Positions 9,452 to 17,079 of a DNA stretch of 64,000 nucleotides are shown here, piece by piece. Origin of the DNA: Paenibacillus yonginensis (lineage in GTDB: Bacteria; Bacillota; Bacilli; Paenibacillales; Paenibacillaceae); contig NZ_CP014167.1 in assembly GCF_001685395.1 (NCBI RefSeq), positions 4,348,001 to 4,412,000 on the forward strand, written 5' to 3'. The notes beneath the pieces were generated by a model. It did not search any database. It had not been told where the DNA came from and saw only the letters and a program-made list of their open reading frames with translations. The stretch's first letter is position 1. Every line of letters starts with the position of its first letter. The translations under genes were made by a program, and so were the position numbers.

Positions 9452-10693
9452 ATGGCAAAAGAGCCAAAAGACCGGATCGTCATCACCGGGATGGGGGCCG
9501 TAACCCCGCTTGGAATTGGCGTCCAAGAATACTGGAACCGTTTGAAAAATGGGGAAACCGGCGTAGCCCCAATTACCCGGTTTGACGCCAGCGGCCTTCC
9601 GGCCCAAATCGCCGCGGAAGTGAAAGACTTCGAGCCGGCCGATTACATGCCAAGGAAGCTTGTCGGTCAAACGGATATTTTTATGCAGTTCGCCTTGGCG
9701 GCAGCTGCAGAAGCGCTGGAGGACGCCAAGCCGGATGCCGCCCCTGAGCGGATGGGCGTTGTGCTCGGCACGGCACTGGGCGGGATTGCAACGACGACAG
9801 CAGCTCAGGAGCAGGTCACCAAAAGCGGCAGCTTCCGGGTGAGTCCGCATTTGGTGCCCAAGATGCTTGGTAATATTGCAGCTGGTTATATCGGCATTAC
9901 ATATGGGTTTAAAGGGCCTAGCCTGACGCTCAGCACGGCTTGCTCTTCCAGTGCCGATGCTGTTGGCATGGCCTCGATGCTGCTTCGCAGCGGACAAGCT
10001 GATGCTGTCCTGGCTGTTGGGGCGGAGTCGATTCTGTGCCAGCTGATGGATGCGGGCTTGTCTACAGCAAGGGCGCTGTCTACACGGAACGAGGCGCCTG
10101 AGAAGGCCAGCCGTCCGTTCGACTTGAACCGCGACGGATTCGTCATGGGTGAAGGCGGAGGGGCGCTTGTGCTGGAGACGCTGGAATCGGCGCTGCGGCG
10201 CGGAGCGGATATTAAAGCCGAGCTGCTCGGTTATGCCAACAGCAATGATGCTTATCATGTTACATCGCCCGAACCGGAAGGACGAGGCGCTATTTTGTGT
10301 ATGCAGAATGCGCTGCAACAGGCCGGAATCGGGCCGTCCGCCATTGATTATATCAATGCGCACGCTACGTCGACCAAGCTGGGTGACCAGATCGAGACGA
10401 AGGCGATCAAAGCTGTATTTGGGGAGCGGGCTTACAAGCTGGCTGTCAGCTCGACCAAAGGCGCAACCGGCCATTTGATGGGGGCCGGCGGCGTAACGGA
10501 GCTGATTGCCTGCATTCAGGCGATCCGTGAAGGCGTTGTTCCACCTACGCTTAACTATGATACGCCGGACCCGGAATGCGATTTGAATTACGTGCCGAAC
10601 CAGGCGCAAGAGCGTGAAGTGAACGTGGCGATGTCCAATTCGTTTGGCTTCGGCGGTCAGAACGCCTCTTTGATCGTAGGCAAATTTATCTGA
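9452..10693 (+). CDS. beta-ketoacyl-ACP synthase II (FabF-like)
   Basis: Decarboxylating condensing enzyme of 413 residues that joins an acyl group to malonyl-ACP. The catalytic set is intact: Cys164 (LSTACSSSADAV), His304 (INAHATSTKLGD) and His341 (GATGHLMGAGG), with the usual Lys just before. The C-terminal SNSFGFGGQNASLI is typical FabF. ATG at 9452 is preferred over the in-frame GTG at 9443 because GAGGTG lies correctly upstream of it. No acyl carrier protein, ketoreductase or malonyltransferase gene is adjacent, so this may be a specialised paralogue rather than the housekeeping enzyme. Confidence 0.92.
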   Translation: MAKEPKDRIVITGMGAVTPLGIGVQEYWNRLKNGETGVAPITRFDASGLPAQIAAEVKDFEPADYMPRKLVGQTDIFMQFALAAAAEALEDAKPDAAPERMGVVLGTALGGIATTTAAQEQVTKSGSFRVSPHLVPKMLGNIAAGYIGITYGFKGPSLTLSTACSSSADAVGMASMLLRSGQADAVLAVGAESILCQLMDAGLSTARALSTRNEAPEKASRPFDLNRDGFVMGEGGGALVLETLESALRRGADIKAELLGYANSNDAYHVTSPEPEGRGAILCMQNALQQAGIGPSAIDYINAHATSTKLGDQIETKAIKAVFGERAYKLAVSSTKGATGHLMGAGGVTELIACIQAIREGVVPPTLNYDTPDPECDLNYVPNQAQEREVNVAMSNSFGFGGQNASLIVGKFI

Positions 10694-10729
10694 TTTTATC
10701 AACTTATCCGATTTGGAGGGAGATCTAAC

Positions 10730-12388
10730 GTGGAATACACTTATGACGTGACTATGTTCAAAGAAACCTTTGAGCATGAATATACTTATATCAAAGGATT
10801 TATGCGCAATGTGCACCGGTTCGCCAGCCGGCCGGCCGTCACCTGTACGCAGCGTGAACGTACTTGGACTTACAGCGAGCTGAACCGGGACGTAAATAAG
10901 CTGGCGAACGCCCTGCTGGCTGACGGTGTATCGAAGAATGAGATCGTCACTTACCAGCTGCTGAATTCCGTGGAATTTGTGCTCAGCTACCTTGCCCCGC
11001 AGAAGCTCGGCGCGATCAACTCTCCGATCAACTTCCGTTTATCCCCTGGCGAAACCGCCTATATTCTCGATGACAGCAAACCCGCTGTATACATCTATGA
11101 TGCAGAGATTAAGGAAATCGCGCTTCAGGCTTTGGAGATGGCTGCTCATCAACCGCGCCGGATCGTGATGGTCGATCTGACAGGTCATGATAACGAAGCG
11201 CCTGAAGGCCATATCACCATGTCCGATTACCTGGCCGGTCAATCCGATCAGGAGCCGCAGACCGATGTCCGTCCTCACATTTACGATGAGAATACCCGTC
11301 TATATACGTCCGGCACCACAGGAAGACCTAAAGGCGTGCCGCTCAACCATATTAATGATGTGCTCTCCGCTCATGACGTTGCGATGCATTTCCCTTTAAG
11401 TCCCGTTGATAAAACGATGAACATGAGCCCTTGGTTCCACCGCGGCGGCCTTCATTCCGGCGGTCCTACACCTACGCTGTACGTGGGCGGCGAAGTGGTC
11501 ATTCTCCGTTATTTCCATCCCAAGACAGCCCTTGAATTTGCCGAGAAATACGGGATCACTTTCCTGATCGGCGCACCGCCTATGCTGAAAATGCTGCACG
11601 ACAGCCAGCTCAAGACGCCGTCCGATCTGTCGAAGCTGAAAGGCATTGTTACGATGGGGGCGCCTTTGGAGCGCGAGGACTGCATCAAATACCAGCAGGT
11701 GCTGACACCGAACATCTTCAACGGTTACGGCACAACGGAGGCGTTCTGGAACACCTTCCTGCGGCCTTACGACCTGCCTGAAATGACCGGTTCGGCCGGA
11801 CGTTCCTGTACCGATGATGACATGGCCGTCGTTAAGGTCTATCCGGACCGCAAGGCCGAGCCTGACGACGTTGTGGCCAAAGATGGCAGCGAAGTCGGCG
11901 AGATCATCGTTAGGGCGCCTGGGAAGACCACGTATTCTTACGTCAACAATCCGGATCAAAGCGAGAAGGTGTTCTATAAAGGCTGGATCTATATTGGCGA
12001 TATGGGGACTTGGGATGAGAACGAGTTCGTAACCGTCGTTGGCCGCAAGAACGACATGATCGTCTCCTCCGGTGAGAATATCCATCCGATACAGATTGAA
12101 GAAATTCTGAACCAGCACCCTGGCGTCAAGGAATCGGTGGTGGTCGGCGTGCCTGACGAGCTGCGCGGCGAAGCCGTGGTCGCTTACATCATCAAGGATG
12201 ATCCGGAGCTGACTGCCAAAGAGCTCAACAAATACTGCAGCAATCATCCGATGCTGGCGGCTTATAAGAAACCGCGCTTCTACCGGTTTATTGATGAACT
12301 GCCTTACACGGCTACCGGCAAAAAGAAACATTTTGTCGTCAGAGCTTTAGCGGTGGAGGATCAGAAGAACGGGCTGCTGGAGCGATAA
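10730..12388 (+). CDS. AMP-dependent acyl/aryl-CoA ligase
   Basis: Adenylate-forming enzyme of 552 residues that activates a carboxylic acid as an acyl-AMP and normally transfers it to CoA. The P-loop-like motif YTSGTTGRPKG lies near residue 190, GYGTTE near 330, the hinge region YIGDMGTWDENEF and GRKNDMIVSSGENI near 420-450, and the C-terminal lysine motif TATGKKKHF near 530. All core motifs are intact. The GTG start follows GGAGGGAG. It closes the three-gene operon 37 bp after the ketoacyl synthase and is followed by a strong terminator. It could load a starter unit for the synthase; the acid is unknown. Confidence 0.92.
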   Translation: MEYTYDVTMFKETFEHEYTYIKGFMRNVHRFASRPAVTCTQRERTWTYSELNRDVNKLANALLADGVSKNEIVTYQLLNSVEFVLSYLAPQKLGAINSPINFRLSPGETAYILDDSKPAVYIYDAEIKEIALQALEMAAHQPRRIVMVDLTGHDNEAPEGHITMSDYLAGQSDQEPQTDVRPHIYDENTRLYTSGTTGRPKGVPLNHINDVLSAHDVAMHFPLSPVDKTMNMSPWFHRGGLHSGGPTPTLYVGGEVVILRYFHPKTALEFAEKYGITFLIGAPPMLKMLHDSQLKTPSDLSKLKGIVTMGAPLEREDCIKYQQVLTPNIFNGYGTTEAFWNTFLRPYDLPEMTGSAGRSCTDDDMAVVKVYPDRKAEPDDVVAKDGSEVGEIIVRAPGKTTYSYVNNPDQSEKVFYKGWIYIGDMGTWDENEFVTVVGRKNDMIVSSGENIHPIQIEEILNQHPGVKESVVVGVPDELRGEAVVAYIIKDDPELTAKELNKYCSNHPMLAAYKKPRFYRFIDELPYTATGKKKHFVVRALAVEDQKNGLLER

Positions 12389-12408
12389 TCCCGAACAGTA
12401 AGAAACGA

Positions 12409-12452
12409 AACGACCGTGCAAGAGGTTGGTCCTCGCACGGTCGTTTTTATTT
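12409..12452 (+). terminator. strong rho-independent terminator of the lipid/polyketide-like operon
   Basis: Perfect arms AACGACCGTGC and GCACGGTCGTT, with GAGG/CCTC extending the stem, followed by a T-rich tail. Confidence 0.93.
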
Positions 12453-12555
12453 TTATTATGAATGAAGAGCTGCGGGTTTAAGAGAAAACCGCGCCTTAGC
12501 GGGTGGTTGATTTATGATATAATTCTAAATATTAGAAAACGGAGGTGGTTTCAAC

Positions 12556-12747
12556 ATGGTCATGGAGCCTAGCCAACTAAACTCGGTAGATGAAGATCTT
12601 GCTCAGAGAAGAGCTAAAGAGAAAAAGGAAGACGTCGACTATCATCGCAAGCCTTTGTTGAGACACCTCGTGAATACCTTGATTGTATTGGGCATTCTTG
12701 CCATAGTTGTCTTTGTTTTTGTTATCTTAATTGCAAATTCCAGATAA
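12556..12747 (+). CDS. small single-pass membrane protein
   Basis: A 63-residue protein with a charged N-terminal half (AQRRAKEKKEDVDYHRK) and one hydrophobic helix near the C-terminus (residues 38-60, LVNTLIVLGILAIVVFVFVI). The start ATG has an ideal ribosome site, ACGGAGGTGG. No family is recognised. The good ribosome site, sensible membrane topology and isolated position argue that it is real. Confidence 0.7.
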   Translation: MVMEPSQLNSVDEDLAQRRAKEKKEDVDYHRKPLLRHLVNTLIVLGILAIVVFVFVILIANSR

Positions 12748-12764
12748 TTGGATTCTGAACAAGT

Positions 12765-12902
12765 TTATGCTGCTGCATACGCTGCTTCATCCAGGACCAG
12801 TCTGTGGCGGGAGGTCCGGTAAGGGTAGCCCTGGTGGGTCAGCTTCCTTCTTAGTTCATGCAGAGCTTTAAGATCTCCGCTCAAAGTCTCCTTCTGCTCC
12901 CA
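12765..12902 (-). pseudogene. short minus-strand coding remnant or small ORF
   Basis: A 45-residue open stretch between stop codons whose composition looks protein-coding (ELRRKLTHQGYPYRTSRHRL, then VLDEAAYAAA, stop at 12765). The only start-like codon is a TTG at 12884, with AAGGAG too close to it. It may be the end of a gene whose 5' part was lost where the glycosyltransferase gene now begins. No family recognised. Confidence 0.35.
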
Positions 12903-12980
12903 TTATCCAGCCGGAAGCAGGGCGTGTCTGCGTATGGTCCTTCCTTGCTTTGCATAGGGTGAAGGAGGGGGGGATGACGG

Positions 12981-14321
12981 ATGATCATCGCGGTGTTATC
13001 AGCAGAGCAGACCATAGCAGCCAGACTGACAGTCGATTCAGTGAAGGAGCTTTTCCCTGATGCCGAGCTGGTTTCGTTAAGGACGGAGGAATTGCCGGAG
13101 TTCCGGACATTTTTACAGGGAAGCGGAGATTCGTTCTGTCTGACCCTGCGGGCCGGCGTCCGGCTGCTGCCGGATTTCAAGAGCTATTTGGAGCAGGCCG
13201 TATCCTCTCCGCAAGCCGCCTGTTTGGACCTGTGGCGAATGATAAGAGACAGGGAGGAGGCTGGAGAAGCCGGGACGGAGCCGGATGAGGGCAATGAATT
13301 TGACGAAGGGCCGTACCTCTGGAGAACCGAAATGCTGGCTCAGACCGGCTTTGCGGGAAGAGACCGGCTGCCTTTTGCAGCTTATATAGAGCTTGAATTG
13401 TGGAACCGGCTGATTGCTGCCAGGAGGTTCTCTGCGCAGCAGGTCAAAGTTCCGGTGAATTCAGGCTGGCAGGATGACAGACCGAAGCCGCCGAGATGGC
13501 AGAACAGCCATGAAGAACGGGGCTTTCTTATACCTATGCTGAAGCATCAGGAGGTTGTGCCGCTGGACAGACCGCCGCTGTTCTCTGTATTTATGATCCT
13601 GCATAATGAAGCCGCTAATGTCCCCTGGGCAATCCGCAGCGTCATCAACCAGTCCTTCAGGGACTGGGAGCTGCTCATCGTAGACGACGGCTCCGGAGAT
13701 GGTACAATTGAGGCCATCCACACTTATTTGGAGGAGGAGTACCTCGTACCCCTGGAACCAGACAACCGCCGCATCCTGATCCTCAGAAACGAAACCAACC
13801 GTGGAAAAAGCGCGGGCCTAAACCAGGCGCTGCAAGCCGCCCGCGGCCGATGGGTAGTTGAGCTGGACGGGGATGACTGGCTGGGGCCGGACGCCCTCAT
13901 GGACCTTCAGCAAGCGGCCGACAACTCGGCTTCGGAGCGGGTGTTGTGGTACGGAGATTATGTGGAGTGGCAGGAGGTATCCGGCGGCAGGCTCTTCTAT
14001 GTTGGAGAACGTAGATTTGAACCCCCGTACACGGCAAGCCGGATTACGGCTGAAGGATATCCTGCAGCACCTCGCTGCTACCGGACCGACGTTCTGCATA
14101 AGCTTGGCGGCTGGGCGCAGAGCGATCCCTACGGCGGCCGTCTGTATGAAGATATGCATCAGCTGCTCCGCCTTTCGCCGGAGGGGCCTTTTGGCCACAT
14201 TCCTCGCCTCCTTTACCACCGGCGGATCAGAAAGGGCAGCATAACGAAGCGGCATTCGGCGGAATATCGCAAATGGCGGGCATGGGCGGCTGCCGTTTAT
14301 GGAGAAACGGGGCCGCTCTGA
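12981..14321 (+). CDS. family 2 glycosyltransferase with extra N-terminal domain
   Basis: A 446-residue GT2 enzyme, expected in the cytoplasm, transferring a sugar from a nucleotide donor. The GT-A domain starts near residue 200 (LFSVFMILHNEAANVP), with VDDGSGDGT and the metal-binding DGDD (about residue 297). The acceptor-side motif YEDMHQLLRL sits near 395. Residues 1-120 do not belong to the core and look like a degenerate half-domain (VDSVKELFPDAELVSLR, SFCLTLRAGVRLLPDF). The second of two close ATGs gives the long frame. It ends at 14321, but a coding-like tail continues in the +1 frame (see 14322-14475), so the C-terminus may be truncated. Confidence 0.85.
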   Translation: MIIAVLSAEQTIAARLTVDSVKELFPDAELVSLRTEELPEFRTFLQGSGDSFCLTLRAGVRLLPDFKSYLEQAVSSPQAACLDLWRMIRDREEAGEAGTEPDEGNEFDEGPYLWRTEMLAQTGFAGRDRLPFAAYIELELWNRLIAARRFSAQQVKVPVNSGWQDDRPKPPRWQNSHEERGFLIPMLKHQEVVPLDRPPLFSVFMILHNEAANVPWAIRSVINQSFRDWELLIVDDGSGDGTIEAIHTYLEEEYLVPLEPDNRRILILRNETNRGKSAGLNQALQAARGRWVVELDGDDWLGPDALMDLQQAADNSASERVLWYGDYVEWQEVSGGRLFYVGERRFEPPYTASRITAEGYPAAPRCYRTDVLHKLGGWAQSDPYGGRLYEDMHQLLRLSPEGPFGHIPRLLYHRRIRKGSITKRHSAEYRKWRAWAAAVYGETGPL

Positions 14322-14475
14322 TGCACGGCGTCCGAGAAAGAAGTACCTGGTGTATGCCTGTGATGTAGCTGTTATCGGGCATGCCCGTCCTGACCGATAG
14401 GAGCTGACCCGGCGGCTGGCCGAGCCGTTTGCCAAGATGGACTGGGAGCATTACCGGCAGGAGAGAAGCTGGTAG
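14322..14475 (+). pseudogene. possible frameshifted C-terminal tail of the glycosyltransferase
   Basis: Directly after the GT2 stop, the +1 frame reads KKYLVYACDVAVIGHARPDR, a TAG, then ELTRRLAEPFAKMDWEHYRQ and four more residues before a stop. This looks like real protein sequence and would continue the glycosyltransferase if one base were inserted or lost and one stop removed. Evidence is composition only. Confidence 0.35.
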
Positions 14476-14490
14476 GAGGATGGAAAAATA

Positions 14491-14533
14491 AAAAAAAGCT
14501 ATCCCGGGCTGTGATCCGTCGGACAGCTTTTTA
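14491..14533. terminator. bidirectional rho-independent terminator
   Basis: Stem AAAAAGCTATCC against GGACAGCTTTTT, with A and T runs on either side, placed between the convergent glycosyltransferase and the membrane-protein remnant. Confidence 0.85.
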
Positions 14534-14568
14534 ACTTTTCATACGGCTTTATAGCCTTGGGGAAAGGC

Positions 14569-15006
14569 TCAGCTTCTCCCGGTTTGTTCCCGGCCTTGGA
14601 GCAGCGCGGAGCGGATTTCCGGATGAAGCCGGTACAGCAGGAGGCCACGGACGGCCCAAGCGACACCGATGCCGGCGAAGATCAGCCAGTTGCCTTCCGA
14701 GAAATGAGTGAATCCGTCGGCTCCTTCAAATACCCAGCGGACCAGCAGCCGGTAGGCGAGCAGAACGATCCAGCACAGAAAATAACCGAAGCCGCCTTTG
14801 GTGTACAGCTCCCCTCCCCGGTACTCAAGCCGGGTGGTGTAAGCCTGGCCGATACCGACCACGGCGGCCAGCAGCACCGTGACCAATAGTTCGGCAGCGC
14901 TTTGGCCCGGAAGCGGGTGCGGCATTGATCGCAGCATTTCGTAGAAAGCGATGATCGGCAGCAGGAAGAACTGCACGCGTCTTACTTTTCTTGCTTTAAA
15001 TTGTCT
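14569..15006 (-). pseudogene. C-terminal part of insertion-split membrane protein (CcdC/DUF1453-like)
   Basis: About 145 residues, beginning in frame as RQFKARKVRRVQFFLLPI, with four hydrophobic segments and the motif YRGGELYTKGGFGYFLCWIV. It resembles CcdC-like (DUF1453) integral membrane proteins. The natural start is missing here: the first 16 codons lie on the other side of the insertion elements at 17032-17079. Joining the two pieces gives a continuous frame of about 161 residues. A GTG at 14976 could start a shorter product but has no clear ribosome site. Family assignment is tentative; disruption is well supported. Confidence 0.75.
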
Positions 15007-15025
15007 GAAAATAACGAAAAATCAG

Positions 15026-15069
15026 AACCACCCGTCCAACGGGTGGTTTGCACTAGGGGTATAACCCCT
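15026..15069. repeat. right-end hairpins of the IS200-type element
   Basis: Two adjacent inverted repeats: AACCACCCG...CGGGTGGTT (15026-15048) and AGGGGTATAACCCCT (15055-15069). IS200/IS605 ends are recognised as folded single-stranded hairpins, and the first mirrors the left-end hairpin. Confidence 0.75.
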
Positions 15070-15161
15070 TGTTGCCAAACTGCGCCTAAAGACGCTAGCC
15101 TGACCACAAAGCGTTCAGGCTCAGTGTTATTTGTCTCTTTCACTTACCAGTTAAACTGGTT

Positions 15162-15330
15162 TTACTTTTTCTTGCTCTTGTTGCTGCTGAATGGATCTTC
15201 ATACTCTTTTACACTCAGCTTATCCACTGCCTGGTCATGTGCCTCTTGCTCTCGAATGTATTTGGCGACGGTGGCTTCATTTAGCCCCACTGTACTTACG
15301 TAGTAGCCTTCCGCCCAGAATTTACGATTC
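15162..15330 (-). pseudogene. tnpA: 3' fragment of IS200 tnpA, separated by the IS3 insertion
   Basis: Reads NRKFWAEGYYVSTVGLNEAT, then VAKYIREQEAHDQAVDKL, ending SNKSKKK and a stop. It is the C-terminal third of the HUH transposase, including the helix that carries the nucleophilic tyrosine. It joins in frame to the 5' fragment at 16583-16891 if 15331-16586 is removed, which gives LKYKYGNRKFWAEG. Confidence 0.88.
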
Positions 15331-15400
15331 TGAAGTTAGACTGAATAGTAGACACAGAATATACTGAAAGGAGCAGCATTAGAAAAGGAGACTGTGTCCC

Positions 15401-15685
15401 ATGAAAAAACCTGTGTATGACGAAGCCTTCAAGCGTCAGACGGTGCAACATATTAAGGAAAGTGGCCAAACGGTGGCGGAAGTCGCCCGAGAGCTGAAGA
15501 TCAACGACAACACCGTGTACGGTTGGGTTAAGAAGTTTGGAACAGATCCGGAAGTGGTTGCAGCCCAGGTGTTCAAATCGGACGAGCATCAGATGCGGGA
15601 AATGCAGAAGCGAATCCGAGAGCTGCAAGAGGAAAATGAAATCTTAAAAAAAGCGATGCACTACTTCGCGAAAGACCGTCGGTAA
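15401..15685 (+). CDS. IS3-family transposase OrfA (helix-turn-helix)
   Basis: A 94-residue DNA-binding subunit. Residues 1-55 form the HTH (YDEAFKRQTVQHIKESGQ, VAEVARELKINDNTVYGWV), followed by a leucine-zipper-like coiled coil (MQKRIRELQEENEILKKAMH). ATG follows a GA-rich site. A run of seven A (15646-15652) in codons TTA AAA AAA G is a typical -1 slippery site through which ribosomes would continue into OrfB. Confidence 0.93.
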   Translation: MKKPVYDEAFKRQTVQHIKESGQTVAEVARELKINDNTVYGWVKKFGTDPEVVAAQVFKSDEHQMREMQKRIRELQEENEILKKAMHYFAKDRR

Positions 15686-16551
15686 AGTATTCGTTCATTC
15701 ATGAACACCGCTTCGAGTACCGATTGGAGAAGTTGTGCATTGTCCTGAAAGTCTCTCGTAGCGGGTACTACAAATGGCGGTGCAGACCGGAAAGTGAACG
15801 AGAAAAACATCACCGGGAGATGACGGAGCACGTCCGTAAGGCCTACGAAGAGTCCAGAAGGCTTTACGGGAGCCCGAAACTCACCAGGCAGTTGAATCGT
15901 CAAGGGATTCAGATCTCCGAACGCACGGTCGGTCGAATCATGAAAAAACAAGGCTTACGCTCACGTACCGTAAAGAAGTACAAGGCGACTACCAACTCCA
16001 AGCATGCGCTTCCCGTTCAAGACAATGTGCTGGGCCGCGAGTTTCAAGCCACGAAGCCGGGGGAGAAATGGGTAACGGATATCACCTATGTCTGGACCGT
16101 GGAAGGATGGTTGTATCTGGCGAGTGTCATGGACCTATACTCTCGCAGAATTGTCGGTTGGCAAATGGGTGAGCGGATGACCAAGGAACTCGTGATTGGG
16201 GCCCTTCAGCAGGCCTATGGCCGAGGGCGTCCAGACCCTGGATTACTTCACCATTCCGATCGGGGAAGCCAATACGCCTCTCACGATTACCAGAAACAGC
16301 TGTTAACATATGAGATGATCGGAAGCATGAGCCGAAAGGGGAATTGCTACGATAATGCCTGCATCGAGTCATTCCATAGTGTCCTCAAAAAGGAACTGAT
16401 TTACCTGAACCACTATGAAACGAGGGAACAAGCGAAGCAGAGTATTTTCGAGTACATTGAGTTCTTCTACAACACTCGGCGTATCCATTCCTCTATTGAT
16501 TACCATACCCCCATGGAGTATGAACTGCTTTACCTAAACCAGGCTGCTTAA
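15652..16551 (+). CDS. IS3-family transposase OrfB (DDE catalytic part, made by -1 frameshift)
   Basis: Catalytic subunit. The first ATG/GTG/TTG-type start is the TTG at 15724 (275 residues), but the frame is open upstream to the A7 slip site and adds family-typical sequence (KYSFIHEHRFEYRLEKL), so the functional product is probably the OrfAB fusion. It has the HTH_21 segment near HHREMTEHVRKAYEESR and an rve integrase core with DDE residues in WVTDITYVW, HHSDRGSQY and NACIESFHSVLKKE. All three acidic residues are present. It lies in the opposite orientation to the tnpA it interrupts. Confidence 0.92.
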   Translation, partial: SDALLRERPSVKYSFIHEHRFEYRLEKLCIVLKVSRSGYYKWRCRPESEREKHHREMTEHVRKAYEESRRLYGSPKLTRQLNRQGIQISERTVGRIMKKQGLRSRTVKKYKATTNSKHALPVQDNVLGREFQATKPGEKWVTDITYVWTVEGWLYLASVMDLYSRRIVGWQMGERMTKELVIGALQQAYGRGRPDPGLLHHSDRGSQYASHDYQKQLLTYEMIGSMSRKGNCYDNACIESFHSVLKKELIYLNHYETREQAKQSIFEYIEFFYNTRRIHSSIDYHTPMEYELLYLNQAA

Positions 16552-16582
16552 AATCTGTGTCTACTATCTTGACAGAGGTCCA

Positions 16583-16891
16583 ATTCCCATACTTATACTT
16601 CAAATTGGCATGCTTCTCAAAGATCATGAGTGCGCTTTTCCCTTTTAAATAGCCCATAAAGGAAGACACAGATATTTTCGGTGGAATCGCCACCAGCATG
16701 TGCACATGATCCGGCATCATATGTCCTTCTAATATCTCGACTCCCTTGTATTTACATAGACGCTTCATGATTTCAATTAGATCTCGTCTCACTTGATTGT
16801 AGATCTCTTTACGTCTATACTTCGGGGTGAACACAATGTGATACTTACACATCCACTTTGTGTGCGCTAAACTAAAGTTTTTATTTGCCAT
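16583..16891 (-). pseudogene. tnpA: 5' fragment of IS200 tnpA (HUH transposase), truncated by IS3
   Basis: Encodes the N-terminal two thirds of a Y1 HUH transposase: CKYHIVFTPKYRRKEIY and the metal-binding HUH motif in MMPDHVHMLV. The frame runs into the IS3 end and stops at 16493 after about 30 foreign residues. The tyrosine-bearing C-terminal helix is lost to the fragment at 15162-15330, so the interrupted protein should be inactive. Start ATG at 16891 has its ribosome site (AAAGGATGG) buried in a hairpin. Confidence 0.9.
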
Positions 16892-16892
16892 T

Positions 16893-16948
16893 TAAGACCA
16901 TCCTTTCGAATTGAGCCTGAACATCTCAATTTTATCGGGATGGTCTTA
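16893..16948 (-). promoter_or_regulatory. tnpA leader hairpin sequestering the ribosome binding site
   Basis: Arms TAAGACCATCC and GGATGGTCTTA enclose an inner stem ATTGAG/CTCAAT. The 3' arm contains the GGATGG ribosome site directly before the ATG. IS200 of enterobacteria is known to limit transposase synthesis with such a leader hairpin; the same role is inferred here. Confidence 0.75.
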
Positions 16949-16969
16949 TTGGTGTAACCCTAGATCCCT

Positions 16970-16988
16970 CCACCCGCATAGCGGGTGG
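16970..16988. repeat. left-end hairpin of the IS200-type element
   Basis: CCACCCGCATAGCGGGTGG, a perfect stem with a 3-base loop. Outside it, further palindromes (GCGCG/CGCGC near 17000-17013 and AGGCT/AGCCT at 17020-17031) lie before the host gene resumes. Confidence 0.75.
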
Positions 16989-17031
16989 TTTTATATTTCG
17001 CGCGTTTCACGCGCTCAACAGGCTGAAGCCT

Positions 17032-17079
17032 AAAAATAATAACTGCCGCGATCAGAAGCGGCACAATAAACTCGTTCAA
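17032..17079 (-). pseudogene. N-terminal 16 codons of the insertion-split membrane protein
   Basis: TTG start at 17079 behind TTAGGAGGAACATCCA, then NEFIVPLLIAAVIIF, a membrane helix. The frame matches that resuming at 15006 (RQFKARK...). This piece keeps the native ribosome site, so the intact gene was expressed from a promoter in 17080-17316. Confidence 0.75.

Larger units (their letters stand above)
15331..16582 (+). mobile_element. IS3-family insertion sequence (IS150-like), 1252 bp
   Basis: Complete element bounded by TG...CA ends with imperfect inverted repeats sharing ATAGTAGACACAG (near 15346-15358 and, inverted, 16553-16566). It is flanked by a 4-bp direct repeat ATTC at 15327-15330 and 16583-16586. 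Contains orfA and orfB with an A7 slippery run between them. Ends, target duplication and transposase motifs are intact, so this copy looks recent and potentially active. Confidence 0.92.
15008..17031 (-). mobile_element. IS200/IS605-type insertion sequence, itself interrupted by an IS3 element
   Basis: Carries an HUH transposase gene (tnpA) on the minus strand and subterminal hairpins at both ends: CCACCCGC/GCGGGTGG at 16970-16988 (tnpA-proximal end) and AACCACCCG/CGGGTGGTT at 15026-15048. Subtracting the IS3 copy and its 4-bp duplication leaves about 768 bp, the usual size of IS200 elements. The borders are estimated from where the host gene reading frame resumes (17032 and 15006) and may be off by about 10 bases. 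No accessory tnpB is present. Confidence 0.8.

Noticed and set aside
9425..10816. 463-residue open frame on the minus strand opposite the ketoacyl synthase
   Set aside because: Antisense shadow of a gene with complete catalytic motifs; His/Arg/Gln-rich composition without family features or ribosome site.
16960..17040. CRISPR-like short hairpins and repeats
   Set aside because: They are the terminal palindromes of the IS200-type element; no regular repeat-spacer array is present in the window.
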